Assembly: GCA_947496555.1 (NCBI GenBank)
Contig: CANMDH010000019.1
Span: forward strand, 35,536-99,535
Reading direction: 5' to 3'
Length of the DNA: 64,000 nucleotides
From: an uncultured Aquimarina sp.
GTDB lineage: Bacteria > Bacteroidota > Bacteroidia > Flavobacteriales > Flavobacteriaceae
The notes under the pieces were generated by a model. That model saw only the letters and a program-made list of their open reading frames with translations, had not been told where the DNA came from and searched no databases. The position numbers were made by a program, and so were the translations under genes. Shown here piece by piece: positions 1 through 8,253 of this stretch (positions are counted from its first letter, which is position 1; each line of letters starts with the position of its first letter).

Positions 1-716
1 AACCGGTCATACTTTTCTATGATTGCGTTAGTTTGTACATCAAAAGCTTCAATTTCTTCGATCTCATCACCAAAGAAATGTACTCTAAATGCATCATCTG
101 CATAACTAGGGAAGATATCAACAGTGTCTCCTTTAATTCTGAAGTTTCCGTGTTTGAATTCTCCCTCAGTTCTTGAATATAAACTTTGCACCAAACGATG
201 CAATAATGCAGTTCTGGATACAAACTGACCCGATTCTATCGAAATTACATTTTTTTGAAATTCTGCAGGATTACCAATACCGTATAAACAAGATACTGAA
301 GCAACCACCAAAACATCTCTTCTGCCAGAAAGTAAGGAAGAAGTGGCGCTTAAGCGTAGCTTTTCAATTTCTTCGTTAATAGATAGGTCTTTTTCGATAT
401 ACGTTCCAGAGGTAGGAATATAGGCCTCGGGTTGGTAATAATCATAGTAAGAGACAAAGTATTCTATTGCATTTGTCGGAAAAAATTGTTTAAACTCAGA
501 ATATAACTGTGCGGCTAGGGTTTTGTTATGTGCTAATACCAAAGTAGGGCGCTGAACCTTCTCGATGACATTGGCCGCAGTAAATGTTTTTCCAGATCCT
601 GTAACTCCCAAAAGTGTTTGGTATTTTTCGTTTGATTCTATACCTTCTACAAGTTGCTTTATTGCTTCTGGTTGATCTCCGGTGGGTTTGAATTCTGATT
701 CAAGTACGAACTTCAT
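1..716 (-). CDS. uvrB: UvrABC excision nuclease subunit B, N-terminal part (runs off the left edge)
   Basis: UvrB is the DNA-damage-verifying helicase-like subunit of nucleotide excision repair and works with UvrA and UvrC in the cytoplasm. Reading the minus strand from the ATG at 714-716 gives [19 protein letters not shown], then the Walker A motif GVTGSGKT (residues about 37-44), then [13 protein letters not shown] of the damage-probing beta-hairpin region (about 90-105). About 238 codons are present with no stop before base 1, so the gene is cut by the window edge, not broken. The upstream box TATCTTTA on the minus strand is close to the TAnnTTTG promoter consensus. A decayed copy of the first roughly 50 codons lies at 3162-3342. 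Identity is very secure. Confidence 0.97.
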   Translation of the reverse strand, partial: MKFVLESEFKPTGDQPEAIKQLVEGIESNEKYQTLLGVTGSGKTFTAANVIEKVQRPTLVLAHNKTLAAQLYSEFKQFFPTNAIEYFVSYYDYYQPEAYIPTSGTYIEKDLSINEEIEKLRLSATSSLLSGRRDVLVVASVSCLYGIGNPAEFQKNVISIESGQFVSRTALLHRLVQSLYSRTEGEFKHGNFRIKGDTVDIFPSYADDAFRVHFFGDEIEEIEAFDVQTNAIIEKYDR

Positions 717-765
717 GTATCCTCTTTCTTTTTAAGAATAAAGATACTGAATACTATGAATAGTT

Positions 766-2898
766 TTATCTAATTAAAGAGAAACTTCCGGTAAGTGTTC
801 TGCCGTCTTCCAGCTCTATCCGATACCAATATTCACTAGAGGGCATTGGTCGACCATTAAATGTTCCGTCCCAACCATTTCCACCGATTCTAACTTGTTT
901 TATTAATTTGCTATGACGGTCAAAAATATAAATTAAAGAGCCAGACAATATTTGGTTTGAAGCTCCTTCTGCATTCCATGTTTCATGAAAACCATCGCCA
1001 TTTGGAGTAAAATATTTCGGAATTACTCCAATTACTGAAATATTTTGGGTAGTGATAGGTAGGCAACCATTTTTATCTCTCACATAAACTATATGAAATC
1101 CAGGAGGTACATTGGTAAACGTGGGATTGTCTTGATACGAACTGATTACTCCATCAATTTCTATGGCATATTCATAATCTCCTTCACCTTGAGCGTTTAT
1201 GGTTATGGTATTATTTTCGCGTTCATCATTTACTTCTATGGATTGAATTAAAGGAGCCTCCGAAGCGATTACCTCTACAACTCTGTCCTTACTGCACCCG
1301 GTTTGAGCATTGGTAACAGTAACCATATAAGTTCCAGATTGACTAATACTTATAGTTTCTGTTTGATCATTGCTAGACCATAAATAGTTGAATAGGGATG
1401 GATCGGTTCCTGGAGGTAATCCAGCATCCACTATAATTTCAGTTTGATTTTGGCATAAAAAATATTCTTCTTCAACCAAAATATCAGGTGGTCTATTTAA
1501 GAATACTTGAACCTGTCTGTCCTTACTGCACCCGGTTTGAGCATTGGTAACAGTAACCATATAAGTGCCAGATTGACTAATACTTATAGTTTCTGTTTGA
1601 TCATTGGTAGACCATAAATAGTTGAATAGGGATGGATCGGTTCCTGGGGGTAATCCAGCATCTACTATAATTTCAGTTTGATTTTGGCATAAAAAATATT
1701 CTTCTTCAATCAAAATATCAGGTAATCTATTTAAGAATATTTGAACCTGATTTATACTAGCGCATTGATTGATACTATTTTCGACCCTGACAAAAACTAC
1801 ATCTTGTCCTTGGGTGTAAGGTACACTGTTTGTATATGTTGTAATCGAATTGGATTCACTAAGTGCATCTTCAATATTTTGGAAGTAAGAAATCGATAGA
1901 TTAGTACTATTACTTCCTGTAAGGATTTGATTATTAAATTGTGTTAGATCAATTTCTGTAACCCCATCTTCGGTTCCGTCATCATCATTGTCGCATAGTA
2001 TAAATGATGATGGTACGATGATCTGTGGCTCATCAAAAACAGTTAGGGTAAACGAATCGACTGCAAAACATTCTGAGATTACATTTTCGACCCGGACATA
2101 TATCCTTTCTATACGTTCTATATTTGAATATGGGCTGGATAAAGGATTAGCTCCAACGCTGGCATCTTCTTCTGTGTTGTGATATGTAATTATTACATTG
2201 GTTTGTGATCCCTGTATTAGTGGTGTATTGCTATCTAAATTAAAAGTAGAAAGTCCATCATTTAGATCACCTGTATCGTCACATTTTGAAAGATCTAAAT
2301 TGGTAGAATTTATTGCTGCTTCATTAACAGGATAGTCTGGAAGGGTTGCAGTTCCTGTAAATTCGATATTAAAACCTTGGTTGTTTCTTAAAAAATTATC
2401 TATCAGGATATAATATTCTTCTCCTGTAAGGGCATCTATAGATCTTACAAATCCGTCACCGAAGGCGTTTTCACTTAGGTCTGCTGCAGCATCTCGAAGT
2501 CCTGTTATTGTGCCATAATTAGGGAAAGCAAAAGAACAGCGTATAGGGCTACCAAGGTTACTACAATCAAGATTAGGACCGTATATAGCAAAATCATAAT
2601 CCTCAGCTGGGTCTGGAGATTCTGGAGTAATGATAAATGCCAATGTTCCCGACTGTACAATGTTCACTTTGATCCACAAACTCTGATTTTCAAGGATAAT
2701 ACACGATGGACGATTGTTACCAGGTAATGAAAAATCATTAATTCCGAACCCATTAGAATTTAAGTCCAGATTAGTATCTCCACATATGGTAATAGCATTT
2801 ACACAATCTGTTGGTTCATTTTGTGCATAGCTCGAAAAAAATGCGAGAACGTGTATTAACACAAAAACAAGTAGTAATTTTTTCATTGATATACTCAT
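766..2898 (-). CDS. T9SS type B sorting domain-containing surface protein
   Basis: This is a 710-residue secreted protein of unknown specific function. The N-terminus MKKLLLVFVLIHVLAFFSSY followed by AQ is a signal peptide. The C-terminal ~85 residues (VIPKYFTPNGDGFHETWN ... YWYRIELEDGRTLTGSF) are a gliding-motility-type (CHU_C / type B) T9SS sorting domain, so the product should cross the outer membrane by the type IX system. The middle is Asp/Asn/Thr-rich and beta-sandwich-like, with FLCDNDDDG near residue 300 and two nearly identical 78-residue modules containing LPPGTDPSLFNYLWS. The first ATG (2896-2898) lies inside a 22-bp tandem repeat; the second ATG, at 2886, gives a cleaner signal peptide and may be the real start. 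The gene sits between uvrB and a duplication scar. Confidence 0.85.
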   Translation of the reverse strand: MSISMKKLLLVFVLIHVLAFFSSYAQNEPTDCVNAITICGDTNLDLNSNGFGINDFSLPGNNRPSCIILENQSLWIKVNIVQSGTLAFIITPESPDPAEDYDFAIYGPNLDCSNLGSPIRCSFAFPNYGTITGLRDAAADLSENAFGDGFVRSIDALTGEEYYILIDNFLRNNQGFNIEFTGTATLPDYPVNEAAINSTNLDLSKCDDTGDLNDGLSTFNLDSNTPLIQGSQTNVIITYHNTEEDASVGANPLSSPYSNIERIERIYVRVENVISECFAVDSFTLTVFDEPQIIVPSSFILCDNDDDGTEDGVTEIDLTQFNNQILTGSNSTNLSISYFQNIEDALSESNSITTYTNSVPYTQGQDVVFVRVENSINQCASINQVQIFLNRLPDILIEEEYFLCQNQTEIIVDAGLPPGTDPSLFNYLWSTNDQTETISISQSGTYMVTVTNAQTGCSKDRQVQVFLNRPPDILVEEEYFLCQNQTEIIVDAGLPPGTDPSLFNYLWSSNDQTETISISQSGTYMVTVTNAQTGCSKDRVVEVIASEAPLIQSIEVNDERENNTITINAQGEGDYEYAIEIDGVISSYQDNPTFTNVPPGFHIVYVRDKNGCLPITTQNISVIGVIPKYFTPNGDGFHETWNAEGASNQILSGSLIYIFDRHSKLIKQVRIGGNGWDGTFNGRPMPSSEYWYRIELEDGRTLTGSFSLIR
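1283..1750 (-). repeat. 234-bp tandem duplication inside the T9SS protein gene
   Basis: Bases 1283-1516 and 1517-1750 are two head-to-tail copies differing at only about nine positions by eye. The unit is exactly 78 codons, so the frame is kept, and it encodes a Cys-containing beta-sandwich module (DAGLPPGTDPSLFNYLW). The high DNA identity implies a recent duplication or ongoing gene conversion, and copy number may vary between strains. Confidence 0.93.
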
Positions 2899-2981
2899 GT
2901 TTACCTACAAATATACTCATGTTTACTTACAAATATGCTCATGTTTACTTACAAATATGCTCATGTTTACTTACAAATATA
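2894..2981 (-). repeat. four 22-bp tandem repeats carrying promoter-like boxes and ATGs
   Basis: Four head-to-tail 22-bp units (2894-2915, 2916-2937, 2938-2959, 2960-2981) differ at only two positions. On the minus strand each unit contains TATATTTG, an exact match to the Bacteroidota -7 box TAnnTTTG, and further on AAACATGAG with an ATG. The unit nearest the gene supplies the first ATG of the T9SS protein. As 22 is not a multiple of three, the repeated ATGs lie in different frames. Confidence 0.95.
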
Positions 2982-3043
2982 CTAACTAATAATAAACCAC
3001 TATGTTTTTAAATAATTAAAACAGGCTTTCTTGATAAAAAAAC

Positions 3044-3162
3044 CTAGAGATCCCTCTTTTTAAGCAATGCGTATGAAAAATAGATAAACAATGCCGTCCA
3101 AACTAATACGATTAAAATTTCATACCAGTGTACTCCATAATCCTTTTGAAATGATTCTCCTA
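3044..3162 (-). pseudogene. decayed copy of the 3' end of the ABC permease gene
   Basis: This stretch matches the last ~37 codons plus stop region of the intact permease (3397 to about 3518) with scattered substitutions. Shared landmarks are GATCCCTCTTTTT, AAAAATAGATAAA and TAATCCTTTTGAAATGATTC. It has no start and stops abruptly at CTCCTA, where sequence matching the uvrB 5' end begins. It is one half of a tandem duplication scar and is not expected to be expressed as protein. Confidence 0.9.
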
Positions 3163-3342
3163 GGCCGCCGTAAATGTTTTTCCCGACCCTGTTACTCCTA
3201 AAAGTGTTTGGTATTTTTCTTTTGATTCAATACTCTTGACTAGTTGCTGTATAGCGTCAGGTTGATCTCCTGTGGGTTTAATTCTGATTCAAGTACGAAC
3301 TTCGTGTAGCCTCTTTCTTTTTAAGAATAAAGATACTGAATA
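3162..3342 (-). pseudogene. decayed copy of the 5' end of uvrB
   Basis: This matches about 571-750, i.e. the first ~50 codons of uvrB plus ~35 bp of leader, including AAAGTGTTTGGTATTTTTC and the leader CTCTTTCTTTTTAAGAATAA. The start codon is mutated (ATG to ACG on the minus strand) and one base is missing near 3280 (GTGGGTTTAATTCTG against GTGGGTTTGAATTCTG), so it cannot encode UvrB. It abuts the permease-tail copy at ~3162, which dates both to the same event. Confidence 0.92.
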
Positions 3343-3396
3343 CACACGAGAGAACACTTTAAAACCGAGCCGTTTTTGATACTCTTAACGTTTGAC

Positions 3397-4233
3397 TTAC
3401 AGATCCCTCTTTTTTAATAATGCATAAGAAAAATAGATAAAAACTACTGTCCATACCATAACAATTAAAATCTCATACCAATGTACTGCATAATCCTTTT
3501 GAAATGATTCTCCTAATTGGTTAGCAGCCGATTGTATGAAATTAAGTCTGCTAAAAGGTTCGCTAATTAAATTATCCATTGACTCTAAAGGAAAGAATTG
3601 TACGATGTTATCTGCAATATCAGTTCCTTTAAATACTTTGAACTTTAATACCGCGTAGATAATATTTTCTACAATCCACCAAATAAATAAAAAGCCTAAT
3701 GCAAATGCAGATCGTTTAACAAAAATCCCCAGGAACATGCAAAAAGCAAAGAAACCGATGAGTTTAACGAAATAAGCAATAACATATTCGAGGTCTGAAA
3801 AGATAATAGACAATTCATTGTAGTCTGAAAAGCTTAACCCTAATATCATAGATACGATAAATAAGAACAGGGTAGAAACCAAAGAAAAAACAAGTACTGT
3901 CAAAAACTTAGAGCCTATAAATTCTTTTTTGCTTAATCCATCAATAAGATTTTGCTTTAAGGTACGATGACTATATTCATTAGCCATCATTGATACAATA
4001 ACTATGGCTAAAAACAATTTGGCCCAAGAACCAATAAAGGTATTAAAGTGCCAGATATACGGAAAATTGAAAATCCCTTGATCAGCGATTCTAAATTTTA
4101 CTCCCGCAAAATTAAATTCTATAGAAGCAATCAAAGCTATAAAAGTGATCAAAACAAAATATGTGATTGTAATTACCTTTGCGGCTTTGTTATATCGTAA
4201 TTTTTGAAATTCTATATTGAGTAATCGTAACAT
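3397..4233 (-). CDS. ABC-2 type transporter permease subunit
   Basis: The 278-residue integral membrane protein begins MLRLLNIEFQKLRYNKAAKV, an ABC-2-type start followed by about six hydrophobic segments (residues ~20-40, ~65-85, ~110-135, ~150-175, ~180-200, ~250-270). NEYSHRTLKQNLIDGLSKKE, between the second and third segments, is typical of the coupling region of ABC-2 permeases such as bacitracin or lantibiotic exporters and gliding-type transporters. It follows the ATPase gene by only 4 bp and surely forms an exporter with it. The substrate cannot be told from sequence. A remnant of its 3' end lies just downstream at 3044-3162. Confidence 0.9.
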   Translation of the reverse strand: MLRLLNIEFQKLRYNKAAKVITITYFVLITFIALIASIEFNFAGVKFRIADQGIFNFPYIWHFNTFIGSWAKLFLAIVIVSMMANEYSHRTLKQNLIDGLSKKEFIGSKFLTVLVFSLVSTLFLFIVSMILGLSFSDYNELSIIFSDLEYVIAYFVKLIGFFAFCMFLGIFVKRSAFALGFLFIWWIVENIIYAVLKFKVFKGTDIADNIVQFFPLESMDNLISEPFSRLNFIQSAANQLGESFQKDYAVHWYEILIVMVWTVVFIYFSYALLKKRDL

Positions 4234-4237
4234 GGCT

Positions 4238-5137
4238 TTAGTTTTGTTTGTTGGTTAATTGTAAGAATTGTTCTTCAAGGCTCTCTTTTCGTTTTACAAG
4301 ATGCGTAAGAACTATTCCTTCGTTAAATAATTGCCTGTTAAGACTTTCTTCATCTAATTCATTAGTTAAAAAAGCAACAATTTTATCACCTTCTTCTTTT
4401 ACATTACCAAAAGCATCATTTTTGGATAACCATTCTTTTAAAACACCATTTTGATTACTTTTTAATTCAAAGAATCCATGGCTAGCATTCATTTCATCAA
4501 CGGGTCCAGAATACAATTTCATCCCTTTTCGTATAATAACCACATGGCTACAAACTTTTTCAACCTCGTCCAGCAAGTGAGAAGCCAATAAGATAGTGGT
4601 GCCTTTGGAAGCGATCTTTTTGATAATCTCTCTTATTTGATGTATCCCTTGGGGATCCAGGCCATTGGTAGGTTCATCCAGGATTAATATTTCTGGATCG
4701 TTTAGCAATGCAGAGGCAATTGCCAAACGCTGTTTCATTCCTAAAGAAAATGTTCTGAACTTACTATCCTTACGGTCCAATAACCCTACTATTTCGAGTT
4801 TTTCTTCAATCCTATCAGAGGGAACTCCTTTGATCTGGCATACCAGTTTCAGATTTTGAGCAGCGGTCATGTAGGGGTAAAAATTAGGTCGCTCAATAAT
4901 GGCTCCTACTTTTTTCAGAGCCTCGTGGGTAGAAGTATTACCATCGAACCAGCTAAACGCTCCTGATGTTCTATTTACTACATTAAGTACAATACCAAGC
5001 GTGGTTGATTTTCCACTCCCGTTAGGGCCCAAAATACCATAAACATTTCCTTTCTTTATGGTAAACGAAAGATCTTTTACTGCTGTAATAGGACCAAATT
5101 TCTTGGTAAGATTAGTAAGTGTTAGAATATTTTCCAA
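4238..5137 (-). CDS. ABC transporter ATP-binding protein
   Basis: The 299-residue ATPase energises the ABC-2 permease immediately downstream. Walker A is GPNGSGKST (about 37-45), the signature is FSLGMKQR, and Walker B is ILILDEPTNGLDP, followed by the H-loop LLASHLLDEVEK. The C-terminal ~80 residues form the regulatory extension common in CcmA/DrrA-like subunits. The start codon is TTG at 5135-5137 (MENILTLTNLTKKF); no in-frame ATG lies near the N-terminus and the family normally starts here. It is divergent from the kinase-like gene at 5278. The substrate is unknown. Confidence 0.92.
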   Translation of the reverse strand: MENILTLTNLTKKFGPITAVKDLSFTIKKGNVYGILGPNGSGKSTTLGIVLNVVNRTSGAFSWFDGNTSTHEALKKVGAIIERPNFYPYMTAAQNLKLVCQIKGVPSDRIEEKLEIVGLLDRKDSKFRTFSLGMKQRLAIASALLNDPEILILDEPTNGLDPQGIHQIREIIKKIASKGTTILLASHLLDEVEKVCSHVVIIRKGMKLYSGPVDEMNASHGFFELKSNQNGVLKEWLSKNDAFGNVKEEGDKIVAFLTNELDEESLNRQLFNEGIVLTHLVKRKESLEEQFLQLTNKQN

Positions 5138-5277
5138 TTGAAATTATTTTGGCGGTTATATAAAACAAGACGACAAGTAGTGGTTTTTGTTACAAAAAAT
5201 AGTTACTTCCTGTTAATTGATTGTTTTGGTGTTTGGGATTTGAAATTTGTAACTTGCTTGTCTTAGAGAAGTATGTT

Positions 5278-6345
5278 ATGGAAGAAAAATTAATGTCGAA
5301 AAAAAAACCAACGTATCCTATTAACGATGAGTTGGATAAATATCTAAAGGAATGTAATCGAAAAATAAAAATCCCGGTATTTTATGATGATTTACTTCGG
5401 TTCTCTGGCTCGGTTGTGGTGTATGATAGTAACGACGAGGATACATTGTGGATACGTGTGTATTATGAGGAGCATGAAAGGCCTGAAATAGAATCCAGTC
5501 TGAAGAAAGTGTATACCATACTTCATTCTGACGGTAATGAGGATGCCATAGAGTTTTTGAATATTGATGCAATTGACTATTGTACCTTCGGAAACTCAAA
5601 ACCCTTCAGAATAAAAGTTAGAAATATTCTTAATGATAACTATACCTACATATATGTTAAAAAGGCAGACGCCTCACGGATCTATGGATTAGAGTTGGAA
5701 CATATGTTCTCTCCCAACCGTATTAATTTTTTGGTCTATAAAAACACACTAATCGAAGAGCATATCGCTGGTATCCCAGGGGATGTTTTTATTAAGGATT
5801 TTCTTCCGGATCTTAGTGATCAAGCTAAATCGCAAATAGCCAAGGAATTTGTGAAGTTTAATGAACGTTGCCAGATGCGTTTACTGGGAGATATGCGTTC
5901 GTATAATTATGTGATCATACCTATTCATGATTTTGATCATGTAGAATATAAAATAAGGGCCATTGATTTTGATCAGCAATGTTATGAAGGAAAATTGAAA
6001 GTGTATCAACCACAATTTTTTAAGGAAAATTTTAAAATGGTTGATATAGTAATGGGCAAATTACAACCCAATTCGATTGAGCAATATAAAAAAGAAGAAC
6101 GTTCTATTTTGGCGAAAAGAATTCTAACCTCAAGATCGAGATATGAGACTTTGGTAGCATGTATGTGTAAAGATACCATTTCTACCAAGGAAAATTTGAA
6201 CGAACTACGTGAGCATTTGTATAATTTTACGTTAGACCTTAAATTTCGTCGAAGTCAATCAATGGGTGAGGTTCTCAAAACCGGACTGGATTTTGTGCGC
6301 CGTAATTATGAGAATGTGAATATGAAGAACTTGTTAGATACGTAA
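5278..6345 (+). CDS. conserved protein with a divergent protein-kinase/APH-like fold (function unknown)
   Basis: I do not recognise a named family. Translation open upstream to 5221 looks non-coding, so I take ATG 5278 (355 residues; ATG 5293 is an alternative). No signal peptide or membrane segment is visible. The order of motifs resembles a kinase fold: YVKK (Lys128/129, beta-3-like), then YKNTLIEEHIAGIPGDVF (about 153-170, resembling an aminoglycoside-phosphotransferase hinge), then LGDMRSYN (Asp205, Asn210, resembling the catalytic HGDxxxxN loop with Leu for His) and IRAIDFDQQ (Asp230, resembling the metal-binding DFD of APH/HipA kinases). The fold is an inference from spacing; the catalytic His replacement and the absence of a Gly-rich loop leave activity open. 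The gene stands alone between divergent and convergent neighbours. Confidence 0.7.
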   Translation: MEEKLMSKKKPTYPINDELDKYLKECNRKIKIPVFYDDLLRFSGSVVVYDSNDEDTLWIRVYYEEHERPEIESSLKKVYTILHSDGNEDAIEFLNIDAIDYCTFGNSKPFRIKVRNILNDNYTYIYVKKADASRIYGLELEHMFSPNRINFLVYKNTLIEEHIAGIPGDVFIKDFLPDLSDQAKSQIAKEFVKFNERCQMRLLGDMRSYNYVIIPIHDFDHVEYKIRAIDFDQQCYEGKLKVYQPQFFKENFKMVDIVMGKLQPNSIEQYKKEERSILAKRILTSRSRYETLVACMCKDTISTKENLNELREHLYNFTLDLKFRRSQSMGEVLKTGLDFVRRNYENVNMKNLLDT

Positions 6346-6365
6346 AACAATGCTGCTATTCTTTT

Positions 6366-7139
6366 TTATAATATCCCTATACCAAGTAGAATTGAAAAAA
6401 CAATGAGTAAAATTCCAACAATAATCTGTATTGTATTTATGGTGATTTTCTTTAAAAACTTATTGCCAATATAGGCTCCGATAAAAGCCATTGCACTGGC
6501 AGTAATTAGCAAAGGGTAGTTAAGCTTATCTCCCAATTGCCAGATATCTTTTGCATATATAGAGATTCTAGACACATCTATAAAACAAGCAATAACTACT
6601 CCCGTAGCTATAAAAGCTTCTTTGGTAAGTTTGGCGCGTATCAAAAAAGCGGTTCGTAAGGCACCTTGATGACCAGATAATCCACCAAAAAAACCACTTA
6701 ATGCGCCACCTAATGGTAGGTATTTGGTATCAATTTCTAATCTTTTAAGTTTCGGAATTAGGTCAAACAACGAAAAGAAAATAAGCAACAAAGCAATACA
6801 GATTTTCACAACAGTTATTTGATATGGTTTGCTTGCAATTTGATATGAAAACAGGGGTTCAACTTCTGTAAGTGCGCCAAGAATATAAGCTCCCAGAAAA
6901 GCGAAAACAATAGCGGGTAAACCAAAGCGCAATACAGTTCTTACATTTGCCTTTTTTCCTATAAGACTAAGTTTAAAAATATTGTTCAGTAAATGTACAA
7001 TAGCAGTCAAGGCGATAGCAATATCGATAGGGAAGAAAAGTGCAAACACTGGCATAAGCAAAGTGCCCAATCCAAAACCAGAAAAAAAAGTTAATCCGGA
7101 TCCTAATAAAGCGACTATGCCAACCAGAACAAAATCCAC
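6366..7139 (-). CDS. TauE/SafE family (sulfite exporter-like) permease
   Basis: The 257-residue membrane protein has about eight hydrophobic helices. The N-terminal GSGLTFFSGFGLGTLLMPVF and the mid-protein GGALSGFFGGLSGHQGALR match the two halves of the TauE/SafE (DUF81) fold, in which the repeat GxxxGxxxGxGG lines the transport path. Substrates of this family are small sulfur-containing anions or other organic anions, and nothing here identifies which. The start is GTG (7137-7139), 6 bp after the end of the nucleoid-associated protein gene, so the two are probably cotranscribed without any known functional link. Confidence 0.88.
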   Translation of the reverse strand: MDFVLVGIVALLGSGLTFFSGFGLGTLLMPVFALFFPIDIAIALTAIVHLLNNIFKLSLIGKKANVRTVLRFGLPAIVFAFLGAYILGALTEVEPLFSYQIASKPYQITVVKICIALLLIFFSLFDLIPKLKRLEIDTKYLPLGGALSGFFGGLSGHQGALRTAFLIRAKLTKEAFIATGVVIACFIDVSRISIYAKDIWQLGDKLNYPLLITASAMAFIGAYIGNKFLKKITINTIQIIVGILLIVFSILLGIGIL

Positions 7140-7145
7140 AATTTG

Positions 7146-8204
7146 TTATGATTTTTGCTCTTTGTTGAAATATACAAGATAGTAGTACATCTGTTTTTCT
7201 TCGTCCCAACCTTTTTCTACAAATTTTTCAGCAGACTCCGGATTAATAAAGTCCATTTTGATCTGTACATTGGTGTCAAGACTAATCACGTTTTTCATTT
7301 TTTTGCGAGCTGCGGTCACTGCATTATTAGCAATAGGGAAGGAAGTAAGGTCCTCAATCTGGTATTTTGGTGCTTTCTCTACTTTGTAATGCTTAAATTC
7401 AGGTATTAGATCCGGATTATCAATTACATCATTTAAGAAGGCTGTTTCTTCAAATTCATCATTTTTGGCAAAGTGATTCACCGCACGATTCATAAACATC
7501 ACCTCTTCTTTTTTATCTTCTGCAGGTAAAACCACATCTTTGGCAAAGTCCTGGCAGAATTTCATATATTTTTTAGTATAGAAATTCTCATCTGCAAAAG
7601 CTTTAACTCCTAAAAAGTGCTCTAGCCAATACTTGGTGTCATATTTGTTCGAATCTACAGACAAGATTTTATAACCTTCCTCTTTTTTATGATTAAAGAT
7701 TAAGCATCCTTTATCTAGTTTATTTAGGTTTACCCCTTGTTGAATTAATAACTCAATGTTTGACTCTTTTTCTTCAAACTGAAGAAAATCGTGTTTTAAT
7801 TCTGATTTAAAAATCCCTAAGGCAGAGACCTTTTCATTATCAATAGTCACATTATCAAGATAGGTAACATACACTTCGCCACTTTTGATATGAGGGTGTT
7901 GTGATTGCTCATAAAGTAGAGAGGCAATTCGCTTTGATTTTTGGTGAACCGAAGAAGGGTTTTCAAAAATCTCGGTTACGATTTTATATAAAGGGTTAAA
8001 CTCTACATCAACCTCATTGGCAAATTGAAAATAATTTTCTTCCTTTTCTCTAAATGGTTTGAAGAAATACTCTTTTAGGATAGCAGTCAACTCATCATTA
8101 ACTGCATAAGGAGAATCTGATAGAAATATACTTTCTCCTTTATTTTTGTTTCCAATTTTGTGAACCGAAAGTGATTCGATTTGGGTGCTGTATAAGTTAA
8201 TCAT
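7146..8204 (-). CDS. nucleoid-associated protein, NdpA/YejK-like
   Basis: The 352-residue cytoplasmic protein resembles the 37-kDa nucleoid-associated family (YejK/NdpA). Family-like features are the N-terminal MINLYSTQIESLSVHKIGNK, the central VTYLDNVTIDNEKVSALGIFKSELK beta-hairpin region and GCLIFN at about residue 178. In E. coli YejK binds double-stranded DNA, but a role here is inferred only from family. The start ATG 8202-8204 is preceded by TAACTTTG (minus strand, 8233-8240), a -7-type promoter box that lies inside the inverted repeat flanking the neighbouring IVP gene. Confidence 0.87.
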   Translation of the reverse strand: MINLYSTQIESLSVHKIGNKNKGESIFLSDSPYAVNDELTAILKEYFFKPFREKEENYFQFANEVDVEFNPLYKIVTEIFENPSSVHQKSKRIASLLYEQSQHPHIKSGEVYVTYLDNVTIDNEKVSALGIFKSELKHDFLQFEEKESNIELLIQQGVNLNKLDKGCLIFNHKKEEGYKILSVDSNKYDTKYWLEHFLGVKAFADENFYTKKYMKFCQDFAKDVVLPAEDKKEEVMFMNRAVNHFAKNDEFEETAFLNDVIDNPDLIPEFKHYKVEKAPKYQIEDLTSFPIANNAVTAARKKMKNVISLDTNVQIKMDFINPESAEKFVEKGWDEEKQMYYYLVYFNKEQKS

Positions 8205-8230
8205 TTTTATTAGTATCAGAGCTGCAAAGT

Positions 8231-8246
8231 ATCAAAGTTACAAAGC
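8231..8246. repeat. left inverted repeat flanking IVP gene copy 1
   Basis: ATCAAAGTTACAAAGC here pairs with GCTTTGTGACTTTGAA at 8627-8642; 14 of 16 positions are complementary. It lies 8 bp beyond the stop of the four-helix-bundle gene. Both arms are embedded in short runs of nnnCAAAG-like words (8223-8246 and 8627-8660). Confidence 0.75.
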
Positions 8247-8253
8247 GGCCAAG

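Noticed and set aside
2894-2981. Possible CRISPR array
   Set aside because: The 22-bp units are directly abutting with no spacers and no cas genes are in the window.
2811-3011. Plus-strand frame reading through the 22-bp repeats (repeated CLPTNIL/YLQICSCL-like peptide)
   Set aside because: It is the reverse reading of the tandem repeats and the T9SS signal peptide region; the repetitive peptide reflects the DNA repeat and there is no promoter box.
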